Made by a program: the position numbers and the translations under genes
Shown here: positions 35,102-48,253 of the stretch, one piece after another
How the letters are laid out: each line of letters starts with the position of its first letter
Numbering within the stretch: position 1 is the stretch's first letter
Source of the DNA: Blattamonas nauphoetae
Lineage: Eukaryota; Preaxostyla; Oxymonadida
Length of the DNA stretch: 64,000 bases
Assembly: GCA_033064195.1 (NCBI GenBank)
Contig: JARBJD010000216.1
Location: 1-64,000 of the forward strand
Direction: 5' to 3'
The notes under the pieces: model-generated
The model's database searches: none
What the model was told of the DNA's origin: nothing
Seen by the model: the letters and a program-made list of their open reading frames with translations, nothing else

Positions 35102-38100
35102 CTATTTTGGGGGACTATCAGATGGTTTGTTTATTTCATTGTGAAAGTGGGACGGTGAGGCGATTGGATTAATCAGTCTGACAGGCTGGCGCCTGGTCCT
35201 AGAGAATGGTTGTTTGTCAGAGTCAGGACGCTTCATAGATGTGGTACTCTTCGCCATGATATTTATAGGACTCGATTCGATAGGCTGGCTGAGTCTGCTT
35301 CGTTGATTCTGAACGACTGGTGGATATAGCACATCCAACCCGGGTAGACGAATGGAATCACCTCCATACGGCAAACAGAGAAGTGTCGCCAGGTCCTTCC
35401 ACGATAATTTAGACTCGTCAAGACGAATGAAGAGAAACATTAGTTTGAGATACAGACATGATCTGAATCGGATAACTTCGTTCGTGAGGGTCGCAACAAG
35501 ACTGGGATCCAGATCCATGCGATTCCCTCGAAGATACTGGAAGAGAGTGATGAGGTGCTCCTTTGTGCCGTCACTGGCGAGGAGAGCACAAGAACACGCG
35601 AGTGATTGGTCGGTTTCGTAGAGTTTCGCATTGCGATCAAGTAAAACCTGGAGATCGGCTGAAAGTCCTTTTAATATGTCTTGCTGTTCTTGAGAATATT
35701 TGTTCAATAGTTCGTTTGAATCGATCAATTCCTTCACACTTTTGATGTGTTCATCATTCAGTGATTTACTGTTTGCCACGCAATCATTGATAATCTCTGC
35801 GTACTCCTTCCCAAGTCGCAATTGAGCGATTGACTCGTAAGTGCTCTTCTCCCATTCGGAGCTGATGCGACAACACAATGTAGCAATCTCTTTGCGTCGA
35901 CTTGAGGTGAATCGTGGCTTTCTGAGCACCAACGAAAGAAGAGTGTCCCTGTCCCTGCTCAGAATATTCTCAGCTGACTGGATTGCTTCCTCCAGTGCGC
36001 GAGCATCTTTGCTCACTTCCTCCGACTTCGAAGTAAAGAGTTTCAGAAAATCAAGAGGAGACCCATTGAGCTCATCTTCCTCTTCGAGATAAGTCAGTGT
36101 CTCTTTCCATTTGTCGATGTCGTCCTGAGTGTGAGGGTTGTCATTGATGAGTGAAGTCAAAACCTCTTTATAAGCTTTGAGTTGAGGGTGAGTATCGATG
36201 AGGGACGTGAGATGAGTTTTTTCATCCTTGTCGATTGGTGCGTGGATCAGAAGAATTGTGCTCCAGATCTCCCTCTCTCTCAGTTCGTATGTTGTTTCTA
36301 GTTTAGTGAGCAGTATTTCTCGATGCTGTTGACCTTGTGGTACTTTGGTGAAGAAAGGGATCACATGTCGTCGAAACCAGTACGGAAGCAGTGGATTGGT
36401 CTCCAGTCCATCCATCACCAAGTTCACATCGTCAACACTGAGACCTGTCTCCTTTCCCAGAAGTTTGTGCTCAAAGAAATCCTTCAAAATCTCAGATGAA
36501 ACAGAAAGACTCATCTGGAGACATTTCTCCATCGCATCGAACTTCCACGGTTTGATCGGAACAGTAGGGGTGTTCTCGTGATTTGGGAGATGGTTTTCGA
36601 TTTTTATCAAAATGTCATAGATGAGTGTTGTTGGTCCACTCACAAATGAAACCAGTGATTGGAGGTCGTACGGTGACAACGATTTCAAACTTTGGAGTCG
36701 ATTTTGAAGCGATTCGAGTTCAGAAGCGGAGAGCAATGAGAACATTCTATCATCGGAGAGAACGAGCATTGCATCATCGTTTGTCAATGGCTGTCCTTGG
36801 TTGATGCAGGATTCAATCATGGAATTGCTAGCTTCAAGATTCTTGCGCTTTGGATCCTTCGGGTTGATTAGAGTGAGGATGCCCTTGATCTCGAAGGGAG
36901 TGAGAATCTGCCTGCTGCCGAGTAACAAAGACCGCTTTGGGTAAAAGTCCATTGGGAGATGAAATTGAGCGAGTGGAACTGCTTGTGACTCCCACAGACA
37001 ATCTGGAAGATCATGGGGGGTGAGGTTAGCACGCAGAGACAATACCGGATATACCGGATTCGTCCTATCTCCACCGAATCCAATCAATCCGTTCCCCAAC
37101 CACATATCAACCAGGTGACTGTTTCTTACGTCTCTGAATGCAACATCCTCTCTCTCCCGCGAATTCTGCCGATGGGTTGGGGTAACGTCTAGTCTTCGTG
37201 GGAAGTACGTGAAAACGGTGGGGATTGGATAAGTATATAAGACCTTCCAGACGACCCTCTGTGCTTGTTCATGTCGGGTGGGATGAAAAGTGAGACGAGG
37301 TAGTGTTTGTCCTGCAATTCGCACCATCTCGACATCCGTCATATCAAACGCTGACAGACCCTCGTGAGATTCTGGAGTGTACGCGTTTGGAAAAGGATAG
37401 GTCAATCCGATTCCTAGAATCGCTCTCTGCTGAAATGCAGTACCAGTGTTCGGATCGACGGGACGAGTCCACATCAGATTGAAAACAAACCGAGCCAATC
37501 TATTCTCCCTTGTTAATTGTCGAATGTTGCGAGGAGGAGCCATGATCCCAGGAGGGGGTTGTTGAAAGAACGATTGGGTCTGAATCGGGTTCTCTGACTT
37601 CGTGACTCTTGCAGATTGAGCTGTCGAAATTTCCCGGCAACGATGGCTTGGGAAGAATTCTGTCAAGATGTGTTTACAGAAGTAACATCGGAAGTGATTT
37701 GGATTTGTGTTGGGTTGAACAGTTGAGACTGAACTCAACAGCAGTTGGTCTGTCGGTGTGAGATTAACTTCTGAACTTTGTCGGGCATGACCATCCATAA
37801 CCCAGACATTCCATGGAGGGATGAACGATTCTGAGTTGTTGGGGCCTTCCAGATCAAAGTCTTTTAATTGCGGTTGCTTCACCATGAATATGAATGGATG
37901 AATGTGTTGTTGGCTGACCCTGTACACGGTAGACAATAGAAGAAGCCATAGATACATCAGATTAGCTCCAGATTCAGTTATTTTGTGTTTGTTTGCGAGT
38001 GTGGATTGAATAAACATGACAGAGATATCGTCGACCTTCCGTTCACCCTGCTCTTCATGCACTTTGAAGAACAGGAGAATGGAGTCAAAACCAACGTTGT

Positions 38101-40580
38101 TTCCCCCTATCGGTTTCAGATAGAACGTGAAACACTTGGCACTTGATTTGTTTGGAGTCTGTTCCTGATTTTGTGCGAAATCTTCGCGATGCGTGTTTGG
38201 ATTAGCGACTTTGAGAAAGTTCCCTTGTACATCCAGTGGGTCTACCCACACATTTTGAGGAAACATCGGAGATGAAAATAGGATATTCCACTTCGCTTCA
38301 AAGTCTATCAGTTTCCCCCAAGGAATCTGAGAGATGTCCGGTAGTAGGATCTTCCGCATGCTTTGTCCATTTCGCAGCAATACGTGCGCCTCATCGATTG
38401 GAGGTGGAAGTTCGACCGTTGGGAGAGGAGGTTGGTTTACATATTTGGGAAAGTGCCTCTTGATTTTTTCGGGAGAGATAAGTCTCGCTGGAGAGATCAG
38501 AGTAAACCCTCCGAGGATGGCATCCGAGATAAATGCATGAAAGACCGCTCCTCTCTGTTGGTTGAACTCTGGACTGGTAGACAACGACTCGAGAGTTTTG
38601 ATGAAATGATTCTGCATTTCTTTGTTGAATGTGTCCAAGATTTTCTTGCGAGCCGACTCCGTTGCAAACTCCGTGTACCAATTGTGACAATCGTATTGGG
38701 GGCAAGAAAAATGTATTAAGCTGTGCGAGATGTCATCTGTGAACACGTCCTGACGATCAACCGTGGTTGTGGTTTTGTCCAATTGATCGATCTTTTTTAG
38801 TGTGTTCTCGGCGAGTCCTGCATTCAGGATAAAGCGTGGAACGAACGAAAAGAGTTCAACACTCCTCCTAATGTTTATGATACCTTTGTCATCAATGTTT
38901 TGTGGTGCTCCCATCGTGTTAAGTAGCGCTGCTTGCTCTTGAGGTGTGTATTTAGGGACTGCATACTCCAAAACGTAGGTCTTAGGTTGTTTCGAGTCGT
39001 TGTTGACCATATCCCATCTTGAACCCTTTGGTGACGAGAACAAGACATAATTTTGGACTGGACTCAGATTTGATGCGTCAGAAAATATAAGACTGAAAAA
39101 ATGAACGAAAATGCGACAAACTCATCGACAACGTGCCAGTGTGTTCCTTTGATCAAGTTCACGACTCGTAATCTGTTAGAAATGGACGATCCGGTTGCTA
39201 CAACTGAATCCTTCGTGATTATTGAGCCAGCGGCAATTTCTAGGGGACGGGCAATTGTTGTTTTTTTGGTCAATGGAGATCTTTTCTGTGGGCGAGGCAA
39301 CTTGAGGGAGACCTTTGAACCTTTCAGGAGTTTTGATTTAGCTTCCAGAACATAGTCTTTGTCCAATGGCCCTTGGCTTATCGGTATGACATGGGGTTCT
39401 TGTGTTTTCATTCGCATTTCTGTGCCATCATCATCGCGGAACATAGACACTGCATCTGCTGAATATTGAAGGATTTTTGAATCTTTCGCTACTGTCGATC
39501 CTGCCAACAAAATCATTGGCTCTTTCACATCGAAGTTTTCAGTGAGTTCTTCATTTTGGAAAACTGAGTCAGAGACGAGGACAGATCCCTTGGCGAGTTT
39601 TGTACCGCTAGCCAATGTTGAGTTCTGAAAGATATGGATGCCCCTTTTGAGCGGTAGTGGTTCTTCGAGTTTGGATGTTTTCGGACATACCAACAGACGG
39701 ACGAAATACGGAAAGTATTCAACACTCGGGACGGAGACATCTCCAAGATACGTCCATCCGTTCGATAAAGATGGGTCTGAAGGAAGGCGCACATCTTTCG
39801 GTTTGTAGATTGAAGGATTCAGTCCCTCGAATGAGTATACAGCATATGTGTAGACGTACGATGTAGTTTCAAAGCCGTTGTAAGGATCGTAGCGAGCATC
39901 CGGATAAATTGCTGCCTTTCCAGTTTCAACCGGACCTTTCAGCTTGAAGATATAGGTCCGTTCCTCAAGTTTAGCCGTCGCGACAGACTGTGGGGTCGGA
40001 ATCAATAAAAGAGAATACAAACCGCCACTCCATGGCTCATCAACAATGTAATGAACGGAAATCGACTTGCTGATTTTCCCATCCCAGGGGTGCCTGTGAT
40101 AACATGGAGAATCGGGTTCTTTCTTGTAGCTTTTTTTGAGTTCTCCCCTGGAGTTTGGTTCTCCACTGGATGTGGTGTTGGCTTCTGTTGTTCTGGCTGT
40201 GGTTTTGGTGTAAACGTTTGCGTGTTCACGATAATATGACCAAACAGTGAGAATGTTGAAGAACGAAAGAGATATTGGTTCGGTTCGTGATCGTCGTTAC
40301 TTAGTTTGGACAGAGTCGGAAATGAACAATACAAGAATTGGGACAAGTCCGCAAGTTGTTCGTTGTGAAGTGGGCGGTCAAAATCAAGAAAGTCGGTTCG
40401 TTTGAGTACGCCAACACATGAATCGATAATAAGTTGAATTTTGCGAATTAAGGTTGAGTTTAAACCATCCACGGGATTCGGAGGAATGATCGCAGGGTTC
40501 TGATGTATATGTCTGGTGATGTCAATTTCATCTCGTTTACGGTTGTCATTACCTGCTGGTTCACTTATTTCATTTCCCAT
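35102..40580 (-). CDS. P-loop NTPase of Crinkler/RHS type, 1,804 aa
   Basis: Three exons on the minus strand (40580-40023, 39987-39122, 39092-35102; introns of 35 and 29 bp) join in one frame. A Walker A loop GTPGMGKS lies at about residues 163-170, and a Walker B-like HWHVVDD lies near residue 470. SSPKGSRWD, then EYAVPKYTPQEQAAL and FSFVPRFIL, follow the order seen in NTPase domains of Crinkler and trypanosome RHS proteins. A CYFC-HRC pair in the middle could bind zinc. The last about 700 residues are charged helices with no motif I know. The coding sequence is intact. Crinkler/RHS identity is inferred from motif order; function here is unknown. Confidence 0.65.
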
Positions 40581-40817
40581 TGTTACGAATTTGCAGGTGT
40601 GACTGTCCCTTTATCCTTGAAAACTGTGAAAGCAATGATGGGCAAAAAGGGCAATAAGGTCTCTAGACAATGTTCACAAAAAAGTTGAAGTATGAAAAAT
40701 ATGCATGAGTGACTTAAGCTGTATGACAAGATTCTTCTTGACGTGTAGACGACCCTGTCCATGCTCAATGGGCCTGATCACATCACATTCGCTTAGATTG
40801 TTCAAGTCTATTCTCAG

Positions 40818-41194
40818 AGGTGTCTTTCCTTTGTGGAAGAGAACCCTGACTCAACTGATGATGCATATCTTTTAAGCTCAATATTCCCGCCCCCATTCGA
40901 ACTCACGTCGATCAAGGACCCAAACAGTCCTCCTCATCTCAGGTATCTGTTGACCAATCTGTGCGCTTTTCCCGGAGAATCAACAATTCAGATGGCATTT
41001 CAAAGCGTTTTGCCGAATGTCTGTGCGGACTTAAACACAATTCTCCATCCACCTCTCACAAGTGCGCACCCACCTCGCCCATTTCTCCTTCCCCTCTCTG
41101 AACCTCGGCAATCGGATGATGGGACGATATTTCTGAGATCTCTTGGGAATGTGATGCCTCTCTCCGAATTCAAGAAATTTCTGGTCTCGAAGAA
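40818..41194 (+). pseudogene. Exon of an oxymonad-family gene, cut by a transposon
   Basis: Open frame (CLSFVEENPD ... EFKKFLVSK) without a good ATG, beginning after a likely splice acceptor ATTCTCAG. The element at 41195-41669 interrupts it. With the element and one GAA copy removed, the frame runs on into KKIPVSSQACLTF for about 25 codons. Pro/Leu-rich, no domain recognised; it resembles text repeated in lineage-specific gene families. Confidence 0.5.
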
Positions 41195-41669
41195 TAGTGG
41201 TCGGATAAACCCGTTAACTCCGATAAACCCGTTAAAACATCCCCCATTTCACATATATCATCTCTTTCACACGACTCATCAGTTGTACCTGTAAGAAAAC
41301 CCTAGTGAGAATTCTGGAAGGAATTGTGACTCTTTCAGAGATTGGATCAAAGACAATGGGTCTATTCAAATGGATGAAATGCCAACGACGACACAGCGCA
41401 AGTTATTCTGACCATGAAAAGCTCGACTCGCAACACATGATCCCTCTAGTTCTCGGAAATAGATTTGTTCAACTTCGTTCAAAAAACAACGTTCACTTTT
41501 CGCTTTGCATTTCACAATCATTCTTTCATGAAGAACTCTAGTTTTAAAAAAAATGAGGAAATGCATGAATGTGAAGTGGAAGGAGAATTAAGATGAAGAG
41601 GGGAGACTGTTTCGTCCCTTTGGAAGGGTTAACGGGTTTATCCGCTCTAACCTGTTTGTCCGCTTACTA
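41195..41669. mobile_element. 475-bp TIR element, TAGTGG-type
   Basis: Ends read TAGTGG at the left and TTACTA at the right. The target duplication is GAA (41192-41194 and 41670-41672). Each end has two tandem copies of a CGGATAAACCCGTTAA-like unit (41202-41217, 41221-41235; inverted at 41629-41644 and 41648-41663), the outer right copy being diverged. No coding sequence. Same terminus, same 3-bp duplication and same twin-repeat design as the element at 4274-4875, but the internal sequence differs. Confidence 0.8.
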
Positions 41670-42120
41670 GAAGATCCCAGTTTCGTCACAGGCTTGCCTC
41701 ACTTTTTGTCATTTTTCGTGTTTTAGACAGTGATAAAGTTGGCATGTTAATTGGATTGGACGTTGCCAATGTTGGACTGGACAATCGACCTCTATTGGAC
41801 ATTCATTTTTAGACTTGCTTCTCTCATCCTCAATTCACTCATTCAATCATTTTCACAAAGAAATGACAATAATCACTTAAGAAATAGCGAAATGGAGATA
41901 ATTTGATCATATTTAGCCAAGTGTGAATCTCGACTTGATCCACCCACCATTGGACGTCATTGGACGTGACTGGACATTTCGCTGAAATTTTTTTTCTGAA
42001 GTCTACACAATTAGTGCATCCCGTTTATTGAGGTTTTGACGAGTCGGCAAAATTGGACAGTCCAATGGACTGTCCAGTCCTGGACTGTCCAATCGACACC
42101 TATTAAGGGATTGAGTTACA
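41670..42120. repeat. Cluster of TTGGACTGGACA-type motifs
   Basis: Variants of TTGGACTGGACAATCGACC occur near 41757-41810, 41930-41975 and 42063-42110, with another at 43660-43700. Some are inverted relative to others, as in the ends of the other elements, but I cannot define boundaries or a target duplication. No gene is seen in this stretch. Confidence 0.4.
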
Positions 42121-42149
42121 TCCTCATCTCAATTACGGTTTGATGTTCA

Positions 42150-43440
42150 CATGTCTCTCTCACTTTTTTTGAATACTAGGCGACTTCGTCTCGGTTTTGA
42201 AATACCGTGGGGTCATAAATCGCGACGCAAAGTCAACAGATCTAGAATTCATTCATTCTTCCCCAGACACAACATCTCTCACCCCACGATTGATATCACC
42301 ATCGAATCTCTATGCTTGAACTCAAATGTGTGAATTTCTCATTCTAAATTCTTCTTTTATTCCTTTCTGTTCCAGCCTTCGTTTCGCATCCTTTCCTCAA
42401 AGTTCTGCCTCGATGATACGTGACTTTTTCACTGGTGAGATCAACTTACTTGAGTTTCTTCAATTTATGATGTGGAATCCGATATTCTCTGTATTCAGGT
42501 CGCTTCTGCGGCTATGTCAATCGTTGGGATGATCTGTGTGATCATTTATATCTTCCCTGTTGTCTTAATCAATGTTTGTTTGCTTCTTCTGCTCATTCTT
42601 TCAATTCTTCTCTTCTCATAGCAACTGAGATTCATTGCATGATGACTCCTCACAATGTGGGGGAATGAGTTCTTTTTCATTGGAATATGAATCTCTACTG
42701 CTCGTATACACAGATTCATCCTCTACAGTATGTTCTCTTTCATGTTTTTCCTCATCTTCCAGATATATTTGTCCAAACGCATTGGTGAGCGCTGACCTGC
42801 TCGATCACCATTGATTGTGTTCTGGACACGCCTCTGCTCCTGTTTGGAATCATCCGCATATTTCCAAAGAATTGCAGTCAAATGCAAGAATTTGTATTCT
42901 GGATACCTTGACGGATATTCACAGCAATTGTGATGATTCTTGGTATCATGTTTAGGTCCACTCTCAACCACACCCAAGCCCTCATCTCCACAAGTATCAA
43001 CGCTGTGTGTGCTCGAACCAATTCATCAGAGAAGTACCGCGTAACTGTCTTGGCGGAATCAAAAAAGGCTGTCTGTGACTCATCGAACTATTTCTCCAAG
43101 GAGTTGGGTTACTGCGGCACAACTCTTCTAACTTCGGGAAACTCAGTGTCGATGATGATTCTCTTCACCTCTGTGGTTGATGGTCGGGTCAGTATGTCTT
43201 TTTGAACGAGATTGTTGTTGACACCTCCGGATGTCCACATTTCTCTTGTTTGTCATTCCGCATGCCTCATTCATTTTCTTCTCTCTCATTCCAGTTCTTT
43301 CCCCGTGTTGGTTATCTGCATCACTCCTCATTGCACATGTTACGATTGTGGCTGCCCAGCACGTCGTTCACAACAAAGATAAGAATGAATAAACTGCAGC
43401 GGCGTTTTTATATTCATGGGAGGAAAGGAACATATCGGCC
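42150..43440 (+). pseudogene. Possible decayed multi-exon membrane-protein gene
   Basis: Splice-like signals separate pieces of hydrophobic coding potential: VASAAMSIVGMICVII (42498-42570), RIFTAIVMILGIMF then a Cys-rich stretch to VVDGRVS (42910-43195), and FFPRVGYLHHSS (43294-43330). In-frame TGA codons occur between pieces in every joining I tried. It may be an old gene or one whose exons I cannot resolve. Low confidence. Confidence 0.3.
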
Positions 43441-43715
43441 CAACTAACAAGATATCAGCAAGAATACGAGATCTCACATCAACAGTACAGATCCTCGCAA
43501 AGTTGTAAACTGAAATATCTTTTTCTTTCAATTGGTTTTATTTGGGGTGCATTTCATGTACACATCGACAAATCGTTCATTTAACAATCCCTGCGGAGAA
43601 AATATGTTCGGAGCCAAATAACCAATATCATGGGTCAGATCTCTCATCGCCCAAATAGGAGACTGGACATTGGACTGGACAATCCCACCTCGACTGGACA
43701 CAGCTTAACAGGCCA

Positions 43716-46700
43716 ATGATAAAGTGGTACATTGAGTGCATTCTCGGAGTGGAGGCTCGATTAAACTTGGAACTTGCTACTTCACCTCTCCAACATGATG
43801 ATGTCGTTGTTGACAACTTGTTCAGATTTCACATCAGTTTCTTCACCTCTTCTTCTCAGTCTTTTTGTTCCTTCACCACTTTTTAGATCCACTCCCTTCA
43901 TTGGCCACATCTGGAAATGGATATGAGAGTGCTATTTCTATTTCATCTGAAATTCAACAAGCCGCGAATTATTTCGTCGACCTCATTGCCAACTTGAATC
44001 ACAACAATCTCATCCTCGTTCCACCGGTCAACATAGATGATATATTCCATTCTATTGGGGTCTCAGCTATTTCCTCTCTTGTTGAGACCAACCTTCTTCC
44101 CTCCGACATCCTCCAGGATTTAGACTCTTTTACCTCAATCCAATTTCAAACCTTCCCCTCTCAACAACTTCCTGATACACCTCAATGGACTTCTGTCATT
44201 CTATATGACATACAGACTTGGTTCTGTCGAACGCGGAACCAAGACACTGCTCAACCTCTTCGAAACGACTCACTTTCACTTGTGCTGCCACAACTTCTCT
44301 CGAAATATTATTATTTACTCGAAGACCATGAAAAATCTCATTGGGACATGTTTCTCGACACCCTTCACAGAATAACCGCAAGCCAGCAGATTGAGGTTTA
44401 ATTCGTTCGCAATATCATTTTTTCTCTTTATTTCGTTTCAATCATCTTTTCCAGCGTCCTCTTGTGTTTCTGGCACATGATATCTTCAAGCTAGCTCGTG
44501 AATCGATCCATACTGAATCACTCCTTCACCTTCGCGATTTGGGAGGCGAAGATTCTGAAACAGCAACAGCGTCCTTCACTTCACAAGCAGGACACATCTA
44601 CACTCGTTCACAAACAGGACAGCGATGGGAGGGAGATGATTCTTTTATTTATGCATTGAAGCCTGATGACACTAAATCGAAAAGCACAGCCAGACAGCCG
44701 TTGGGATCGTACCTCACAACAATCCAGTCGTTGAACTCGAACAGAACCGGATCTAGTCAAACAGTGATTACTAATCCAGCGTCTCACCAACTTCAAGGTG
44801 GAATATTGTCAGAACGACTGTCCTCGTCCGCTGAAGTGAACCCCATGGCACTTTCCCCAATTGATTTGGGAAACGCCCCAATGGTCCCGGAATTCCCACC
44901 TGAGGATGACCAGTCAAAACTATCACGGCAACTTGAAGAAGAAAGACAGATTCTGACTTCCCTCCACCTGATTTCTTTGGAGGCTCAAAACCAGCACAAC
45001 CTTTCGTCAAATTTGTCCGTCTCTCAAGATTTTGCCATAAACGCCCCACAATCCAACGAGTTCGAAATGGGCGAAAACCACCAACGAGGAGACCATATTG
45101 TTCCATCTCCTCCGACAACACAGATCATCCCATCCCTCCCACCGACTAATCAACAAGCAAAGTCTCAAGAAACGAGCAAAGCTCACCAGCCTGCCTGTCC
45201 TGACACTATTATTGAAAATGCGCACAGATATCCCTTGCTTGCGTGGTACGATTCCTCAAGATCAGACGATTCTGATGATTCTCTGTTAGAATACGAGAAT
45301 GTGAAAACATTGTCATCGTTTTTAGCTTCTAAATGTGAATCTGGAGCAAAAATAGAGTGGCAGGTGTGCTTTCGCAATTTTCTCATCTCTGATTGGACTT
45401 GATGGAATGGTTCGTGTGTGCCGTGATCGGACTGAAATGGAAAGCGTCTTGGTTCGACGATTCGTTTTGGTTTGATTGGGACCATGTTTTGGTCGATGAG
45501 TTTGGAACGGCTCGGATCAGTTTGTCTCTTCTTCTTGACTTTCATCATTTTCAGCTCTTTTTACCTCGCCTTCGGATGCATCCCCTGCCAACTCCCCACG
45601 ATCCTTCTCCGACGGCCTTTCTCACCTCTCACTGCTTTTTCTTGATCTGATTCGTCAACTCTCCTTGTCATACTGCCTCCCAACACTCATTGAACACCCA
45701 TCTCGAAGGAATGAGATTTCGTATCTGCTTCGCCAACTCATCAATCACCTCGTCAGCACTGGCCATCTGGTTCCCGCCTGTGACCCATCCGAGTTCAACA
45801 AAGTCCTCACTGATATCACCTACATCACTTCCGACAATATTTCAAATGACCTCGATTTGTATCACAGTTTCATGTGGATGACGACACCAGCCTACATTGC
45901 TATGAAAATGTTGGAAGATGACTACACCAAACACACAAATCGGCTGACTGACACAGAATTCGATTTTAACTCACCAACATTCACCAGATTCTTCCGACTG
46001 GTGAATCATGAACTTGTAGAAGTGAGCAAGCACTTCGATCCTGATTTGTTTGAAGAAGCGAGACGGATTTCGTCGTGGCGACAGCTTCTCCAGAAAGTGG
46101 CAGACGGAAAGGAAGTTATGGTGTGAATTCATTGTTTCTTCATCCATTTTCAGAATGACACATCGTTCCTCAAATTGCCCTTCTTCCGACCAACACTTCT
46201 CTCCCTCCGAACGAAGTTCCAACAAGTGGCGTCGTCGTTGGATGGGTCAGAGGACAGTTCGATGTTGTCTCTGCCTTCATCGTACTCTTCTCCCCACACA
46301 TCTCTCGAAGCACTCCTCGACTCTTCTCTTCGGACTCACTCGTCGTCGTCAAACTTCCAACAAGAATCCCTCCAACTTCTGACGGTTCTTCATCCTCTCC
46401 TCACCTCCCCTCTCCCTCGCTCTCCCCTCAAACGTGCTCCACCTGACAACTTCAGTCCCTTAGTCACCCGCTTTCAAAACGACCCCATCAATCCCCATGA
46501 GATATTCTCCTCTTCACTCTTCGACGAGACCGACACCGAGAAGCTGACTCGTTCGCTTATTCGCTGTCACTCTGTGTGTGAGCTTGTCGGAGCTGAGAAA
46601 TGCATTCGCGACATTCCAGAATTCTTCGATCGAACTGTCTCTGTTCTCGGATCATCCGACTCTTTTCTTCGCGCGGCTGCGAATTCACTTTTCAAGAGTT

Positions 46701-47866
46701 TTGTCAACACATCGGATGTCATTCCAATCCTGCCTGATTTATGGGATCGACTCCGCTCTGCCTTCCGTGATGGTCGACTCGAAGAACAGTTGGCCCTTAT
46801 CGCAATATCAACGAACTGGATCAAGTACCATCACCATGGATCTCCTCTGCCGCCTTTTCCTGCCACCGAGTTTGATTGGGATGGTCTCATCTCGGCTGAT
46901 TTGAGTGAACGTTATCCATTTCTCGCCTCCATCCTTCTGATCCTGTTCCTCCAACATCCTTTGATCGAAGATCAGATTGGGAAGGCCAAAGCGACAGACA
47001 TCATCCTCTCTTTCGAACAACACCAACAAGCAGTCTCTCGGATCGTCTCCATTTTCGCTGAAATGCAGCAACAGAAGGCTGACCCTGAGAAGTTTCTCTC
47101 ACTCATTTCGTATTGTCTTCGGATCTCCCTTCTGTCGAATCGTGAATTTCCTCCCTCCCTCAAAACATTCCTCAGGCAACATCCTGAAATTGAAGAAAGT
47201 GATCTTCTTCCCCACGAGAACAGGTCCTTCTTGCTCTGCCACTCCTCTGTCAATCGGCACAAGCCACACCAGCCCAGCGCCGATGAGCCTTTCGGTGAAT
47301 CTGTCTGGGAGGACGCTGCAGCTGATGAGTTTCAAGACTTGCTTCAGGACGAAAAGACGGACTCAACACCACACGATCTCAGCGCATTTGAACACTCCCA
47401 CACACCGGCCTGGAATGAAATTGAAGCTGGTGTTTTTTCAGACGTGGTGCAGGAAGATGAACCCGATTCACACTGGCTCAGCGCATCTGAACACTTCCAT
47501 CCACCAGCCTTGAATGAAATTCAAGCGGGTGTTTTTCCAGACGTGATGCAGGAAGATGAACCCGATTCACACTGGCTCAGCGCATCTGAACACTTTCACC
47601 CACCAGCCTGGGACGACGCTGCAGCTGATTATATTCAATTCGTGATGGATGACGATTCCTTCAGGCCACACGAGCCCTGCGCAGATGACTCCTTCAACGA
47701 GCTGCCAGAAACTGACTCGATAATCGGCAAATCTGACGAGCCTTCAGACGATGCAGCGGATTGTAGGAGTGTGCAAGGGGATCCCAAAAGTGCAACGGAA
47801 CAAACCACAGCTAAGCAATCCAACGTGTCGACAGATACAGATTCTAACGAGACAAGTGAGGCCTGA
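43716..47866 (+). CDS. Large helical protein of unknown function, multi-exon
   Basis: Start is probably the ATG at 43716 (MIKWYIECILGV). Clear introns are 44396-44454 and 46115-46153. Two joins are unresolved: a 23-bp candidate near 43837-43859 and a longer one between about 45330 and 45555. The N-terminal part is helical, a Ser/Pro/Gln-rich region (44530-45300) follows, then SYCLPTLIEHPSRRNEISYLLRQ opens a second helical region reaching about 47240. The C-terminus is acidic with 33-residue repeats. No catalytic motif or membrane segment is visible. Codon use (C/G at third positions) is that of an active gene. A fragment of its 3' part is duplicated near 49428-52110. Confidence 0.65.
47401..47614 (+). 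repeat. 33-residue acidic tandem repeats
   Basis: Two full 99-bp copies plus partial flanking ones encode NEI-AGVF-DV-QEDEPDSHW-LSASEHFHPPA modules. The copies differ at only a few codons. Confidence 0.85.
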
Positions 47867-47940
47867 CGCAGAACGATATGCCTTTGTGACGACGTTTCCA
47901 GAAATTGTCAAACCAGTTTCAGAAGCGATCTGCTCTTGAA

Positions 47941-48147
47941 TTATAGCAATTCATCAAACATAAACCAGTGAAGAACAATCCCCAACGCCCACACATCCGA
48001 TGAGCACGTCGCTCTCCCTGTTTCCGATTCCATTCGTTCTGGCGACACATACAGTTGAGACATCACCGAACACGTACTGCTCACATTCTCCGTTTCTCCG
48101 TTCTTACTTCGTTCATTAGTCGTTGATAAACGAGTTGAGATACTCAT
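47941..48147 (-). pseudogene. Protein kinase remnant
   Basis: 68 codons hold QLYVSPERMESETG and SSDVWALGIVLHWF, kinase subdomains VIII-IX. No ATP-binding lobe, catalytic loop or C-terminal lobe is present on either side, so it is a fragment. It lies between two plus-strand genes. Confidence 0.65.
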
Positions 48148-48253
48148 TCATTTCGCTTCGTCCATGGCTTCATCATCGTTCGTCTCAATATCATTGTTTC
48201 ACACATTCGTTTCTTTGACCCATAAAAAGTGATTTACCTCCAAGTCTGACAGA

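Noticed and set aside
42490-43200. TGA read as tryptophan, which would join the hydrophobic pieces into one protein
   Set aside because: TGA ends well-supported genes here (for example eIF4E at 32415-32417) and TGG is used for Trp; decay or unresolved introns explain it better.
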